A DNA stretch of 64,000 nucleotides, taken from Acidobacteriota bacterium. GTDB lineage: Bacteria; Acidobacteriota; Vicinamibacteria; Vicinamibacterales; Fen-181. The position numbers were made by a program, and so were the translations under genes. Shown one piece after another: positions 21,601 to 29,572 of the stretch. The notes beneath the pieces were generated by a model, which was not told the origin of the DNA, did not search any database, and saw only the letters and a program-made list of their open reading frames with translations. The stretch lies in assembly GCA_003170135.1 (NCBI GenBank), contig PMZR01000058.1, positions 1 to 64,000 of the forward strand, read 5' to 3'. Within the stretch, counting starts at the first letter, position 1. Every line of letters starts with the position of its first letter.

Positions 21601-21804
21601 GCGCTCCGAGACTTCGAGCGCGTGGCAGGCGGCGTTCCCGACGAGAATCCCGCCGCCATCAACGCGATCCTGGCGTCGGTGGCGAGAGATCTCGAGAGCG
21701 CGGACCTGGCGCCGACCCAGCCCCAGCGAGAGACGCTGGCGTCCTGCCGCCAGGCCCTCGACCGCTACGCGGCGCGCGTCGGGGCTTTGCCCCGCCGCCC
21801 GTGA
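18685..21804 (+). CDS. Exported BNR/VPS10-like beta-propeller protein
   Basis: This 1039-residue protein has a signal peptide (VAALVTGLIMLAAAAGSLVAQ) and many BNR/Asp-box repeats: GGVWRTTDAGVTWRP, GVYRSTDGGDTWTH, GIFRTENGGRTWT, GIYKSTDGGRTWAP and later ones, spread over residues about 60-760. This is the sortilin/VPS10-like propeller architecture seen in many secreted Acidobacteriota and Bacteroidota proteins labelled glycosyl hydrolase, often without catalytic residues. The C-terminal 280 residues include a beta-sandwich-like part and a helical tail (about 930-1039). Role: periplasmic or surface binding; no enzymatic claim is made. It is followed by a convergent M28 peptidase gene. Confidence 0.85.
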   Translation: MPLLKCRARVVAALVTGLIMLAAAAGSLVAQGIPGSRFSALHWRLVGPFRGGWATAVAGVPGRPATFYFGSADGGVWRTTDAGVTWRPLFNRYGSASIGALTVAPGNPRVLWAGTGQVQQRWDIVDGDGVYRSTDGGDTWTHVGLEDTRHIGRIWVDPRNAEIALVAALGHNFGANEQRGIFRTENGGRTWTKVLGRDADTGAVDIAGDTALPDVLYASLWQVRRHPWLDYWQPTIGPGNGIYKSTDGGRTWAPVGGSGLPKGPVGRIELGVAPGTSARRVWALIVAPVDDGLYRSDDGGGTWTRINSDPGLGSDYMSEVVPDPRNPDVVWTMGRSLHRSQDGGKSFVLAKGSPGGDDYHCLWIDPTDAQRMITGADQGAVVTQNGGRTWSSWYNQPTGQFYRLATDNRFPYWIYSGQQDSGTVAIASRSDYGQITVREWHPVGGDERDGDVPDPSNPDIVYGAGLGGRLSKWDARTGQVQNVTPWPVSSYGERPGTSRYRYSWITPLAISPRPPHAIYMGAQVLFRSTDGGQSWQTVSPDLSGAMPGAKGCEDDVTIERATACGYGVIFAIAPSPAADGLVWIGTDNGRVQVTRNDGATWTDVTPPGMRDWTKVNIIDASATDPGTAYVAADRHRLDDFHPLAWRTHDFGKTWTEIGGGLPDGAWVGVVRADAKRRGLLFAGTSRAIHVSFDDGDHWQSVQLDLPTTGINDLLVHGDDVIVATEGRGIWSLDAIGPLRSAAEAAPANLPVLSPPPVAYRLRANNNKDTPLPPEEPRGENPPVGAIVDYVLTEAPASPVIIEIVQAGGARAGETIVRRFHSDEKPTRPPADVYFAESWLATPAIPTAHAGHNRFVWDLRYPAPRALEYEYSIAAVPGGAKPTPEGAFVLPGTYEVRVTIDGKTLGQPLTVVMDPRADTPAGDLAALLAFEREVEGQMSRSADLAEAANATRTRLSAARDAAKDADARAAADHALRDFERVAGGVPDENPAAINAILASVARDLESADLAPTQPQRETLASCRQALDRYAARVGALPRRP

Positions 21805-21841
21805 CCAGAACAATGATTGAGACCTTCGCTGGCGGCCCGAT

Positions 21842-23260
21842 CTACTGAACGCTCATCAGGCGCAGGACGCTCACCAGCCCGACCCGCGCGCACCAGCCCA
21901 TGTTGAACGGCTCGGTGTCGGTGGTGTTCGCCGGTGTGTCCCCGACCGAGTGATAGAAGGCGTCGCCATCCACGGTCACCATTCCCGGCTTCTCCCCCGG
22001 ATACCAATTGAAAGGCGGCAACCCCTCGGTCACGGGCACGACCTGCTCCCGGTCCCATGCGGATGTGTAGATCGTTATCGCCGGGTAGACGGTCGCCCCC
22101 GGGGTGCGCGAGCCCTGGAAGACGTACGAGTCGGTTCCTCCCTGGCTCTTGATGCTGGCGGCGTGTTCGGGAAAGCCGCGCGTAGCGAGATGATCCTTCA
22201 TGACCGCGCGCACGATGGTGATGAGCCCGCGGTTCGGCGCCACATCGTCCGGCTCGACGTAGAGCGCGTTCTTCGACGATCCGAAGCCGGACTGATCGAA
22301 GTTGACGACGGCTTGCAGGCGCGCCGCGTCCTTGTCCATTGCCGCCAGGTATTCACGCGTCGAGGAGATCTCGCCGCCCCACGCGGCGAAGCGAAGGTCC
22401 CAGGCGGGCTGCGGAATGGCGTGCGACCGGACGGCGGCCGCCACCGTCCGCGCGATCTCCAGCACGATGGCGACGCCCGACCCGTTGTCGTTGGCCCCCG
22501 GCCCTCCGGAATCGGAGTCGCCGTGCGCGCAGAAGAGCACGTATTTCGTACGATCCTTGCCCGGCAGCGTCGCCACGACCGTGTGACCGGCCGCGTTGCC
22601 GATCTTCGCCTCGACCGCGAACGAGACGCGCATCTTGTCGCCAGCGGCCAGCCGTTGACGAAGCGGCGTTGCCTCCCGCGGCGAGACGGCGAACACGGGG
22701 ATGGTCCACGTCCCGCGCAACCGGTTGATGCCCGGCCAGCCCGAGGCTGACGGCCGCCCATCGAACAGAACCGCCGCGCACCCGGTCGTCGTCTCCAGGG
22801 TGGGGTTGGCAGAGGTCAGGCAGACGGCCCCCGGCGCAGCCTCCAGCGACAGCGGCCCCTCGCCCTTCGCCGACGGGGAGCCGAAGCTTGGCCACACCGT
22901 CTTCAGAACGACCGCGGCACGACCCGGCGCTTCCCCGGCGGCCCGAACGTCCCACGACACGGGCTGGTACCAATCGCGCGGCGAATCCCGGCGCACCGTG
23001 ACCTCGAGCCCCGCTTCGCGGAAGCTCCCGGCCAGCCAGTCGGCCGCTTCGTAGTTCGACGGCGTGCCGTACATTCGCGGACCGAAGCTGACAAGCCGTC
23101 GCACGGTCTCCACCATTCGCGTCTCCGAAACGGTGGCGGCGAGCTTCTCCTCGGCGGCAACATTCGGCCCGGCCTGTCCGCCCACGGTTGCTCGCTGCGA
23201 GACGACGGTGAGCATCACCACGCAAGCAGCGAAGATGCCCGACAACGTCCTGCGCTTCAT
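21842..23260 (-). CDS. Exported M28-family zinc aminopeptidase
   Basis: This 472-residue protein has a signal peptide (MKRRTLSGIFAACVVMLTVV). A PA-like insert (about 100-230) carries an inner substrate lid, and an M28 domain follows: FCAHGDSDSGGPGANDNGSGVA provides the zinc-binding His and bridging Asp, WGGEISSTREY occupies the usual GEExGxxGS position, and YHSVGDT carries the terminal His. The acidic pair before STREY is reduced to a single Glu, a mild departure from the family. It is expected to trim peptides in the periplasm or outside. The ATG at 23260 has a GGAAGGGTGG ribosome site. Confidence 0.85.
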   Translation of the reverse strand: MKRRTLSGIFAACVVMLTVVSQRATVGGQAGPNVAAEEKLAATVSETRMVETVRRLVSFGPRMYGTPSNYEAADWLAGSFREAGLEVTVRRDSPRDWYQPVSWDVRAAGEAPGRAAVVLKTVWPSFGSPSAKGEGPLSLEAAPGAVCLTSANPTLETTTGCAAVLFDGRPSASGWPGINRLRGTWTIPVFAVSPREATPLRQRLAAGDKMRVSFAVEAKIGNAAGHTVVATLPGKDRTKYVLFCAHGDSDSGGPGANDNGSGVAIVLEIARTVAAAVRSHAIPQPAWDLRFAAWGGEISSTREYLAAMDKDAARLQAVVNFDQSGFGSSKNALYVEPDDVAPNRGLITIVRAVMKDHLATRGFPEHAASIKSQGGTDSYVFQGSRTPGATVYPAITIYTSAWDREQVVPVTEGLPPFNWYPGEKPGMVTVDGDAFYHSVGDTPANTTDTEPFNMGWCARVGLVSVLRLMSVQ

Positions 23261-23388
23261 GACAGAGCCACCCTTCCGCAACATCCACGACCTCGCCAGT
23301 GGACAGCTTGCGCTGTCTACCAAGGCCGACAGGATACACCGGCTTGGAGGTTCAGTTGAGGGGGCGCAGGGACGCGTTCAGCGCGCGG

Positions 23389-23994
23389 CTAGCGCGACCA
23401 TCTGAGCACGTAGGCCGGAGGCAGATTGCGCAGGACCATCGCTTCCCGCGTGACGGGACCGAACCGCTCGCCCATGCGACGACGAAATCGGACGGCCGGC
23501 GGAAGGCCGTAGGCGTGGACGTACTGGAAGGTTCTGAACTGCACGCCGGGCGCGACCAGCGTCTCGAGGGCCTCGATGATGCCGTCCTGCACGCCTGAGG
23601 ACAGGCTCGCAAACGGCAGCCCGCAAATGATCGCCTTCACGCGATCGTAGCCTGCCTTTGCCAGGAACTGCGCGGCGTGCTCGGCCGAGCCTTCGACGAA
23701 ATGCAGGTCGGGATAGCGCCGCCTGAGAAGCTCGGCGAACCGCGGCTCGATCTCGATGCCCAGGTACGAGGACTGCGGCGGCAGGATGCGCCGGATCTCC
23801 GCGGTGAAGGCCCCCGTGCCGGGCCCGAACTCCACGATGGTCTCGCCCGGCGCCACAATCAGGCCATCAACCATCGCTCGCGCAAGGCGGACCGAGCTCG
23901 GCGCGATGGCGCCGGTTCGCGCAGGCGAAAGCAGCAGCACTTGCAGGAACGCCAGGTGGTCAGTGATGGTCTTGCGGCGAGGTGGACCGTCCAT
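23389..23994 (-). CDS. Phospholipid N-methyltransferase-like SAM methyltransferase
   Basis: This 201-residue class I methyltransferase has the SAM-binding motif ETIVEFGPGTGAFT at about residue 52 and the opening FLQVLLLSPARTGAIAPSS. It also has the GLPFASLS segment seen in the Sinorhizobium-type phospholipid N-methyltransferase / KsgA-like group. Likely reaction: SAM-dependent methylation of phosphatidylethanolamine head groups at the inner membrane; a different small-molecule substrate cannot be excluded. It overlaps the preceding methyltransferase gene by ATGA, so the two are translated together. A longer in-frame extension upstream is only the shadow of that gene. Confidence 0.75.
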   Translation of the reverse strand: MDGPPRRKTITDHLAFLQVLLLSPARTGAIAPSSVRLARAMVDGLIVAPGETIVEFGPGTGAFTAEIRRILPPQSSYLGIEIEPRFAELLRRRYPDLHFVEGSAEHAAQFLAKAGYDRVKAIICGLPFASLSSGVQDGIIEALETLVAPGVQFRTFQYVHAYGLPPAVRFRRRMGERFGPVTREAMVLRNLPPAYVLRWSR

Positions 23995-24698
23995 CACCCT
24001 TTGATGCACGTCACGAGCGACCACATGCGCGGGAAGTTGACCTTCTCGATCGACTCCGGCTGCAGGTCGGCCTGCGCGAGGAACGCCGGCAGGTCGAGGT
24101 CCGCCTTGAACCCGACGTGAAGGGTCAACGGGGAGATCAGGCACTCGACGCGGGACAGGAGCGGATTCGGGCTTCGAAAGTGGTTGAGGATGACGATGCG
24201 GCCGCCCCTGCGACAGACACGCCGCATCTCGGATGCGACCCTGATCGGATCGGGCACGACGCTGATCAGGTAGGGCGCATAGACAATGTCGAACGACTCG
24301 TCGGGGAACTTGAGATGCGCCGCGTCCATCTGCATGAGGCGGACGTTGTAGATGTCCTTGCGCGCGAGCCGTTCCCGCGCCTTCTCCAGCATCGGCTCCG
24401 ACAGATCGACGCCGGTCACCGGGCATTCGCGCGGGTAGAGCGGCGCGTTGATGCCGGTGCCGACCCCGACCTCGAGGATGGCATCGCCGGGCCGGATGCT
24501 CATCCGCCTGATCGCCTGCAGTCTCCCGGCGTTCAGGGAGGGCCCGAATGCGAGGTCGTACACGTTCGCCAGTTTCTCGTACACGCGCGCGACGAATTCA
24601 TTCTCGACCACGGTCACCGACAACGCGCGGCTTGCCGCGTCCGACGAGACCACGATCTCCTCGTCGGAACCGGGTGAGTTGCGATCGAACAAAGCCAT
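23994..24698 (-). CDS. SAM-dependent methyltransferase, PmtA/UbiE-like
   Basis: This 234-residue class I methyltransferase has motif I ILEVGVGTGIN at about 74, GVDLSEPML (acidic end of strand 2), FDIVYAPYLISVVPDP and GGRIVILNHF. This is the Rhodobacter-type phosphatidylethanolamine methyltransferase / UbiE layout. Coupling with a second, differently built phospholipid-methyltransferase gene suggests stepwise methylation of PE to PC, but this is inference. ATG at 24698. Confidence 0.75.
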   Translation of the reverse strand: MALFDRNSPGSDEEIVVSSDAASRALSVTVVENEFVARVYEKLANVYDLAFGPSLNAGRLQAIRRMSIRPGDAILEVGVGTGINAPLYPRECPVTGVDLSEPMLEKARERLARKDIYNVRLMQMDAAHLKFPDESFDIVYAPYLISVVPDPIRVASEMRRVCRRGGRIVILNHFRSPNPLLSRVECLISPLTLHVGFKADLDLPAFLAQADLQPESIEKVNFPRMWSLVTCIKG

Positions 24699-24854
24699 GA
24701 AGGCCCCTCCCCGGACGACGGCCGTCGAACCCGGGGGAGATCCGCGATGAACGTGCCCCTGACCGGAGGATGCCGGTCGATCTCAAAACCTGGACTATAT
24801 CGCCGGTTGCCAGGAACGACAAGCGATAAGTCGCCGCAGAAGGCGCAGATCCGG

Positions 24855-26702
24855 TCAGCGCACCTGCTCCATGAGCGCGAGCACGGCCTCGATTCGCCCG
24901 GTGGGCGCCGAGATCTGCAGCCCCTGCACGCGGTCGCCAAGCGCCTGCACGGTTTCGCGGGCGATGGCGATGCCTTCGGCCACGGCCGCCTCGGGCCCCT
25001 CGGCGGCGCGCATCCGCCGGATGACGCTCGCGGGCACCTGCACGCCGGGCAGTTCGTTGGCGAGGAACTCCGCCTGGCGCAGGCTCTCGAGCGGCCAGAT
25101 GCCGGCGATGATCGGAATGTGGAATCCGTCGACGCGTTTCATGAACGACTCGAAGGCCGCCGGATCGAAGATGAGTTGCGTGACGGCAAACTCGGCGCCG
25201 GCCTCGATCTTGTACTCGAGCCGGCGGACTTCGCGATCGAGGTCGAGCGCGGTGGGGTTGACCGCGACGCCGATGTGGAAGGACGTCGGGCACCCGATCG
25301 CCCGGCCGCCGATGTCCACGCCGTGGTTGAGCCGGTTGACGACGTTGGTCAGGCCGATCGAGTCGACGTCGAACACGCTGGTCGCGACCGGGTAGTCGCC
25401 CGACTGCGGCGCGTCGCCGGTGACGATGAGCACGTTCCTGATGCCCATCGCGTGCGCCCCAAGCAGGTCGGACTGCATGCCGAGCAGGTTACGGTCGCGG
25501 CAGGCGTAGTGGAGCAGCGTCTCGATGCCCGCCTGCTGCTCGACCAGCACAGCAGTCGACATCGCGCTCATACGCGCCGCGCTCAGCGGACCGTCGGGGA
25601 TGTTCACCGCGTCGACACCCCGAATGCGCAGGGCGCGCGCCCGTTCGATGATCTGCGCGCTGTCGTATCCGCGGGGCGGCAGGATCTCGACAATCGTCGC
25701 GAACTTGCCGCGGGCGAGCGAGTGGGCGAGCCGCGACTTCTCCTCGCGCAGCGTCGGTACCGCGCCGGCGCCGCCCTCGGGCACGACTGCCACCGGCGCA
25801 GCCACGGCGACGTGCGCGCGCTCGCGACCCGGCTCCAGCGCGCGCGCCGCCGCCGAGATCTGGCGGATGTGTTCCGGCGTCGTCCCGCAGCAGCCCCCGA
25901 CCAGGCGAACGCCGAGCGCGATGAAGCGCCGGGCGTACGAGGCGAGGTACTCAGGCGACGCCAGGTAGACCGTGCGTCCCTCGATGTCGCGCGGCTTGCC
26001 GCTGTTGGGCTGCGCCGACAGCCGCGCGCTTGTGACCGCCGACATCCGCTCGATCGTCTCGAGCATCGGCGCCGGCCCGACGCTGCAGTTGACGCCGATG
26101 ACGTCGGCGCCCCGCTTGGCAAGCGCCGGCGCGAAGCTCTCCGGCGGCGTGCCATCCAGGCTGTTCCCGTCGTCCTCGGTCGTCATCTGCGCGACGATCG
26201 GCAGGTCGCACAGGGCGCGCACGGCGGACATCGCCGCGCCGATCTCGTTCAGATCCCGGAACGTCTCGAGCACGAACAGATCGACGCCGCCCTCGAGCAG
26301 CGCGGCCACCTGTTCGCGGAAGTAGGCCTCCGCCTCCTCGATGCTCGTCTTGCCCCAGGGCTCGATGCGAATGCCCAGCGGACCGACGGCGCCGGCCACG
26401 TAGGCCTGCTCGCGCGCCGCATGCCGGGCGATCTGCACCGCGCGGACGTTGACGGCGTGCAGTTTGTCCGCCAGGGCGAACGTCCCCAGCTTGATGCGGT
26501 TGGCGCCAAACGTGTTCGTCTCGAGCACGTCGGCGCCGGCGCGCACGTAGGCCTGGTGCACCTCGGCCACCAGGTCGGGCTGCGTCAGGTTCAGCGCGTC
26601 GAAGCAGCGGTTGACGAAGATGCCCTTCGCGTAGAGCATCGTGCCCATCGCCCCGTCGCAGACGAGCACGCGGTCATCGAGTTGGTCGAGAAACGGGCGC
26701 AT
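24855..26702 (-). CDS. Bifunctional homocysteine S-methyltransferase / methylenetetrahydrofolate reductase
   Basis: The product is 615 residues in two enzymatic domains. Residues about 1-290 form a cobalamin-independent homocysteine methyltransferase barrel: CDGAMGTMLYAKG, the zinc cysteine in GVNCSVGP and the pair in GGCCGTTPEH. Residues about 320-615 form a FAD-dependent 5,10-methylene-THF reductase (EILPPRGYD, GDAPQSGDYP). The architecture matches YitJ of Bacillus. It couples methyl-THF formation to methionine synthesis. Single gene; a heptamer array lies just upstream at 26708-26761. Confidence 0.93.
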   Translation of the reverse strand: MRPFLDQLDDRVLVCDGAMGTMLYAKGIFVNRCFDALNLTQPDLVAEVHQAYVRAGADVLETNTFGANRIKLGTFALADKLHAVNVRAVQIARHAAREQAYVAGAVGPLGIRIEPWGKTSIEEAEAYFREQVAALLEGGVDLFVLETFRDLNEIGAAMSAVRALCDLPIVAQMTTEDDGNSLDGTPPESFAPALAKRGADVIGVNCSVGPAPMLETIERMSAVTSARLSAQPNSGKPRDIEGRTVYLASPEYLASYARRFIALGVRLVGGCCGTTPEHIRQISAAARALEPGRERAHVAVAAPVAVVPEGGAGAVPTLREEKSRLAHSLARGKFATIVEILPPRGYDSAQIIERARALRIRGVDAVNIPDGPLSAARMSAMSTAVLVEQQAGIETLLHYACRDRNLLGMQSDLLGAHAMGIRNVLIVTGDAPQSGDYPVATSVFDVDSIGLTNVVNRLNHGVDIGGRAIGCPTSFHIGVAVNPTALDLDREVRRLEYKIEAGAEFAVTQLIFDPAAFESFMKRVDGFHIPIIAGIWPLESLRQAEFLANELPGVQVPASVIRRMRAAEGPEAAVAEGIAIARETVQALGDRVQGLQISAPTGRIEAVLALMEQVR

Positions 26703-26707
26703 AAGAA

Positions 26708-26761
26708 TGGTTGGCAGTTGACAGTTAACAGTTCAGTTGGCAGTTCGCAGTTGGCAGTGCG
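26708..26761. repeat. Heptanucleotide tandem array, CAGTTNN units
   Basis: Units CAGTTGA, CAGTTAA, a shortened CAGTT, CAGTTGG, CAGTTCG, CAGTTGG and CAGTGCG follow one another in the gap between the methionine-cycle gene and the phosphoesterase gene. One 2-bp register slip occurs after the third unit. Confidence 0.85.
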
Positions 26762-26807
26762 CGGCCGGCGGCCAGGAGTCTGCAGTCAGCAGCCGGTCAT
26801 GCGTCTC

Positions 26808-27542
26808 TTACGGGGTGTCCAGTTTCTCATACGAAAACGACTGCGCCTCGACCAGGACGTATGAGTGCGATACGAGATCGAGGCCGATCGAAGGGACACC
26901 GTCTCGGGTCGCCTCGCTGAATCGGTGATGGTGCCCGAAGAAATGCAGCCGCGGACGCATCGCGACCATGACTTCGTTGATCGCCGTTTTGCCGGCGTCC
27001 AGTCTCCGTCCGGCACCAGCCTCCACGAAAAACGGTCGCGGCGCCTCGTGCGTCAGCAGCACGTCGACGTTCCGCATCGCGGCGAGCGCTTCCACCTGCT
27101 CGCGCACGAAGTGACGGCGCTTGTCATCGCGCACCGGCCTGGCAGGGCGCACGACAGGCCCTGCGACCGCAGTGCGGGCCTTCACGCCCGCCGACCCCGG
27201 ATACGGCAACTCGGCAGCCGGAGTGTCGTACCACGTCGGTGCGAACGTCCCGCCGAGCCCCGCGACGACGACTCCGCCGACCGCGGTGCGGCTGCCGTTC
27301 GGCAGAAAGTGCAGGTTCCGGTGTCCGTCACCGGGCTGCAGCCCAGGGGTCCCGCGTATATATTCGAAATCCTCGTTGTTGCCCTGGATCCAGTAGAGCG
27401 GCGCCACCGGCTCCGGGTAGCGCAGGTCGGCGCTCGCGACGTCGCCGACCGACAGCCAGAATGCCACGTCCGGATGTCGCGCCAGGACGCGGTCGAGCGC
27501 GTCGAAATCGCCGTGAACGTCGCCGACCACGCCGAACTGCAT
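26808..27542 (-). CDS. Calcineurin-like metallophosphoesterase
   Basis: This 244-residue protein has the full set of metallophosphoesterase motifs: GDVHGD at residues 7-12, SVGDVAS, IQGNNEDFE (GNH-type with Asn in place of His), LLTHEAPR and FFGHHHRF. The dinuclear metal site should be functional, and the GNN variant is tolerated in some family members. The substrate is unknown. It sits upstream of a stand-alone nuoI with a heptamer array between them, so an operon is not certain. Confidence 0.85.
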   Translation of the reverse strand: MQFGVVGDVHGDFDALDRVLARHPDVAFWLSVGDVASADLRYPEPVAPLYWIQGNNEDFEYIRGTPGLQPGDGHRNLHFLPNGSRTAVGGVVVAGLGGTFAPTWYDTPAAELPYPGSAGVKARTAVAGPVVRPARPVRDDKRRHFVREQVEALAAMRNVDVLLTHEAPRPFFVEAGAGRRLDAGKTAINEVMVAMRPRLHFFGHHHRFSEATRDGVPSIGLDLVSHSYVLVEAQSFSYEKLDTP

Positions 27543-27547
27543 CGCGC

Positions 27548-27582
27548 GAATCTGGAATCAGGATTCGGGAATCGGGAATCAG
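27548..27582. repeat. Heptanucleotide tandem array, GAATCNG units
   Basis: Five perfect-register 7-bp units (GAATCTG, GAATCAG, GATTCGG, GAATCGG, GAATCAG) lie between the phosphoesterase start and the nuoI stop. Confidence 0.88.
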
Positions 27583-27619
27583 GAGCCGGCCCGTCTGAAT
27601 CCTGACTCTCGCTGCTGCG

Positions 27620-28099
27620 CTATCCAGGGAAAACGCCGGGGTGCTGCGGGTCGGCCGTGACCGGCGTCAACGGCACGATTGACAGCGGGACCAGCAGATC
27701 CTGCTTGTCCCAGATGAAATTGTCCTTGCTGTAGACCGCCAGCTCGTAGTCCTTGCCCATGAAAATGGCGGACACCGGGCAGGCTTCCTCGCAGTAGCCG
27801 CAGAAGATGCAGCGCATCTTGTGAATCTGGTAGACCTTCGCGTAGCGCGGGCCGGCCATCACGGTGCCGTCGTTTTCGGCCGCCTCGAGGTAAATCGCGT
27901 CTGCCGGACACGCCACCGCGCACAGGCCGCACGCCACGCACTTCTCCAGCCCGTTCTCGTCGCGCATCAACACCTGCTTGCCGCGATACTTCGGAAAGAC
28001 CGGCACTTTCTCGGCCGGATAGTTCACGGTGATCGGCTTGCGGAACATGTGTTTGAAGGTGGTGGCGAAACCGACGAGCAACGGGCGGATCACGGCCAT
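27620..28099 (-). CDS. nuoI: NADH-quinone oxidoreductase subunit I (stand-alone)
   Basis: This 159-residue ferredoxin-like subunit carries two 4Fe-4S motifs, CVACGLCAVACP and CIFCGYCEEACP, in the NuoI spacing, with the N-terminal TFKHMFRKPITVNYP segment of complex I subunit I. It passes electrons between peripheral clusters and the quinone site. No other nuo gene is adjacent, so the gene is separated from the main complex I operon or is a second copy. Length is normal for the family. The divergent histidine kinase gene lies 130 bp away. Confidence 0.9.
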   Translation of the reverse strand: MAVIRPLLVGFATTFKHMFRKPITVNYPAEKVPVFPKYRGKQVLMRDENGLEKCVACGLCAVACPADAIYLEAAENDGTVMAGPRYAKVYQIHKMRCIFCGYCEEACPVSAIFMGKDYELAVYSKDNFIWDKQDLLVPLSIVPLTPVTADPQHPGVFPG

Positions 28100-28167
28100 C
28101 GGGGATCTCCGTCAGCGGAAGTTGCAGCTAACCCCTTGCATGATAACACTTTCCTTCGCGCAGTCGT

Positions 28168-28196
28168 TTGACACCAACTGGCCCGGCCGTTATAGT
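28168..28196 (+). promoter_or_regulatory. Sigma-70-type promoter of the LytS/LytTR operon
   Basis: TTGACA (28168-28173), a 17-bp spacer and TATAGT (28191-28196) form a near-consensus promoter 32 bp upstream of the kinase start codon. It is one of the strongest promoters in the window. Confidence 0.8.
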
Positions 28197-28228
28197 CGTT
28201 CGCAAGTCCTGACACTTCCAGCGCAGCC

Positions 28229-29572
28229 GTGCCACAACCGAGATACCTTTCCAACGATCAGTTCCTCCTGACGACCCTCGTCGTCAAGATTGCGGTCGTG
28301 GCGGTGCTGGCCATCGTGCTGGTGCGCTACCACCGGTTCCGCCGGATCCTTCTCAGCGAACGACGCGCCTGGCCGGACCGCCTCATCTTCGCCTTCAGCC
28401 TCGGCATCCCGATGACCGCCGGCGTGGTGGCGCGGCTGCTCCTCCAGTACAACGCCGCCGACGTCACGCTGGAAGGGTCGTTTCTCGCCGGGCTCATTGC
28501 CGGTCCGTATGCGGGGGCAATGGTTGGCCTGATGGCCGCGGTCCCGGCGGCGATCGCCGGGGAGTGGATCGCGCTCCCCTTCGCCATCGGCGTCGGCTTT
28601 GCGGGCGGCGGCCTGCGCGAGATGTGCCCGAAGGCGGACATCTGGCACTTCTCGCCGTTCGTGTTCATCGACCTGCCCAAGCGGGCGTGGCGGCTCGTGA
28701 GGACCCTCAAGGTCGATTGGCAGGTGGTGCTCGTGCTCGCGCCGGTCGCCCTCGAGGTGCTGCGGCTCACGCTCGGCCACCGCTTCGGCGCCGCACGGCT
28801 GTTCTATCTCGACTCGGAGACGTGGTGGCTGCTGGCCATCGTTCTGCTGGCAACCGTGCTCGGCGTCGGCACCCCCATCAAGATCTGGAACACCGCCCGC
28901 ATCGAGCACCGGCTCGAAGAGCAGGAAAAGCGGCTGATGACGGCGAGAATCGAGGCGCTCGCCAGCCAGATCAACCCGCATTTCCTCTTCAACACGCTCG
29001 CGTCCATCTCCTCGCTGGTGCGCACCAAGCCGGAAACGGCGCGACAGATGATCGTCAAGCTCTCGAACCTGCTCCGCCGGCTGCTCAAGAGCCACGACCA
29101 CTTCAGCACGCTGCGCGACGAGATGACGTCGATCGACGAGTATCTCGACATCGAAACCGTGCGGTTCGGGCCGCAGCTGCAGATCAGCAAGGAGATCAGC
29201 GCGGACACGTTGGACACGGTCGTGCCGGCCATGATTCTCCAGCCGCTCATCGAGAATTCGATCAAGCACGGACTGTCGCCCAAGGTCGGCGGCGGCACCA
29301 TTACCATCCGCAGCCGGCGCGAGAACGGCCACACCATCATTGAGGTGGACGACGATGGCCTGGGCATGTCGGAGGAGGCGCTCGGCAACGCGCTCCACGG
29401 GGGCATCGGGCTCAACAACGTGAACGAGCGGTTGAAGGTCATCTACGGGTCGAACTACCGGCTCATCCTTCGCAGTAAAGTCGGCACCGGAACCTGCGCG
29501 AGAATGGAAATTCCGGAGCCTGCATTGGCTGCGCGGGGCGGCTCGAACGCAGGAACAGGCAGGACCCGATGA
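28229..29572 (+). CDS. LytS-family sensor histidine kinase
   Basis: This 447-residue membrane kinase has about six hydrophobic segments in residues 12-215 (5TM-LYT-like sensor; for example LTTLVVKIAVVAVLAIVLV). The HisKA_7TM/His_kinase domain contains the phosphoacceptor His251 in QINPHFLFNTLAS and the ATP-lid motifs ILQPLIENSIKHG and GGIGLNNVNERL. Kinases of this class phosphorylate LytTR response regulators and often sense envelope or small-metabolite signals. The GTG start overlaps nothing; the stop overlaps the regulator ATG (ATGA). Confidence 0.9.
   Translation: MPQPRYLSNDQFLLTTLVVKIAVVAVLAIVLVRYHRFRRILLSERRAWPDRLIFAFSLGIPMTAGVVARLLLQYNAADVTLEGSFLAGLIAGPYAGAMVGLMAAVPAAIAGEWIALPFAIGVGFAGGGLREMCPKADIWHFSPFVFIDLPKRAWRLVRTLKVDWQVVLVLAPVALEVLRLTLGHRFGAARLFYLDSETWWLLAIVLLATVLGVGTPIKIWNTARIEHRLEEQEKRLMTARIEALASQINPHFLFNTLASISSLVRTKPETARQMIVKLSNLLRRLLKSHDHFSTLRDEMTSIDEYLDIETVRFGPQLQISKEISADTLDTVVPAMILQPLIENSIKHGLSPKVGGGTITIRSRRENGHTIIEVDDDGLGMSEEALGNALHGGIGLNNVNERLKVIYGSNYRLILRSKVGTGTCARMEIPEPALAARGGSNAGTGRTR

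Noticed and set aside
21842-23260. Inactive M28 peptidase because of the GGEISS variant
   Set aside because: The main zinc and bridging residues are present; one changed acidic residue is not enough to call it inactive.
24747-26864. 705-codon plus-strand frame opposite the methionine-synthase/MTHFR gene
   Set aside because: Antisense shadow of a clear gene in very GC-rich DNA; no domain-like sequence.
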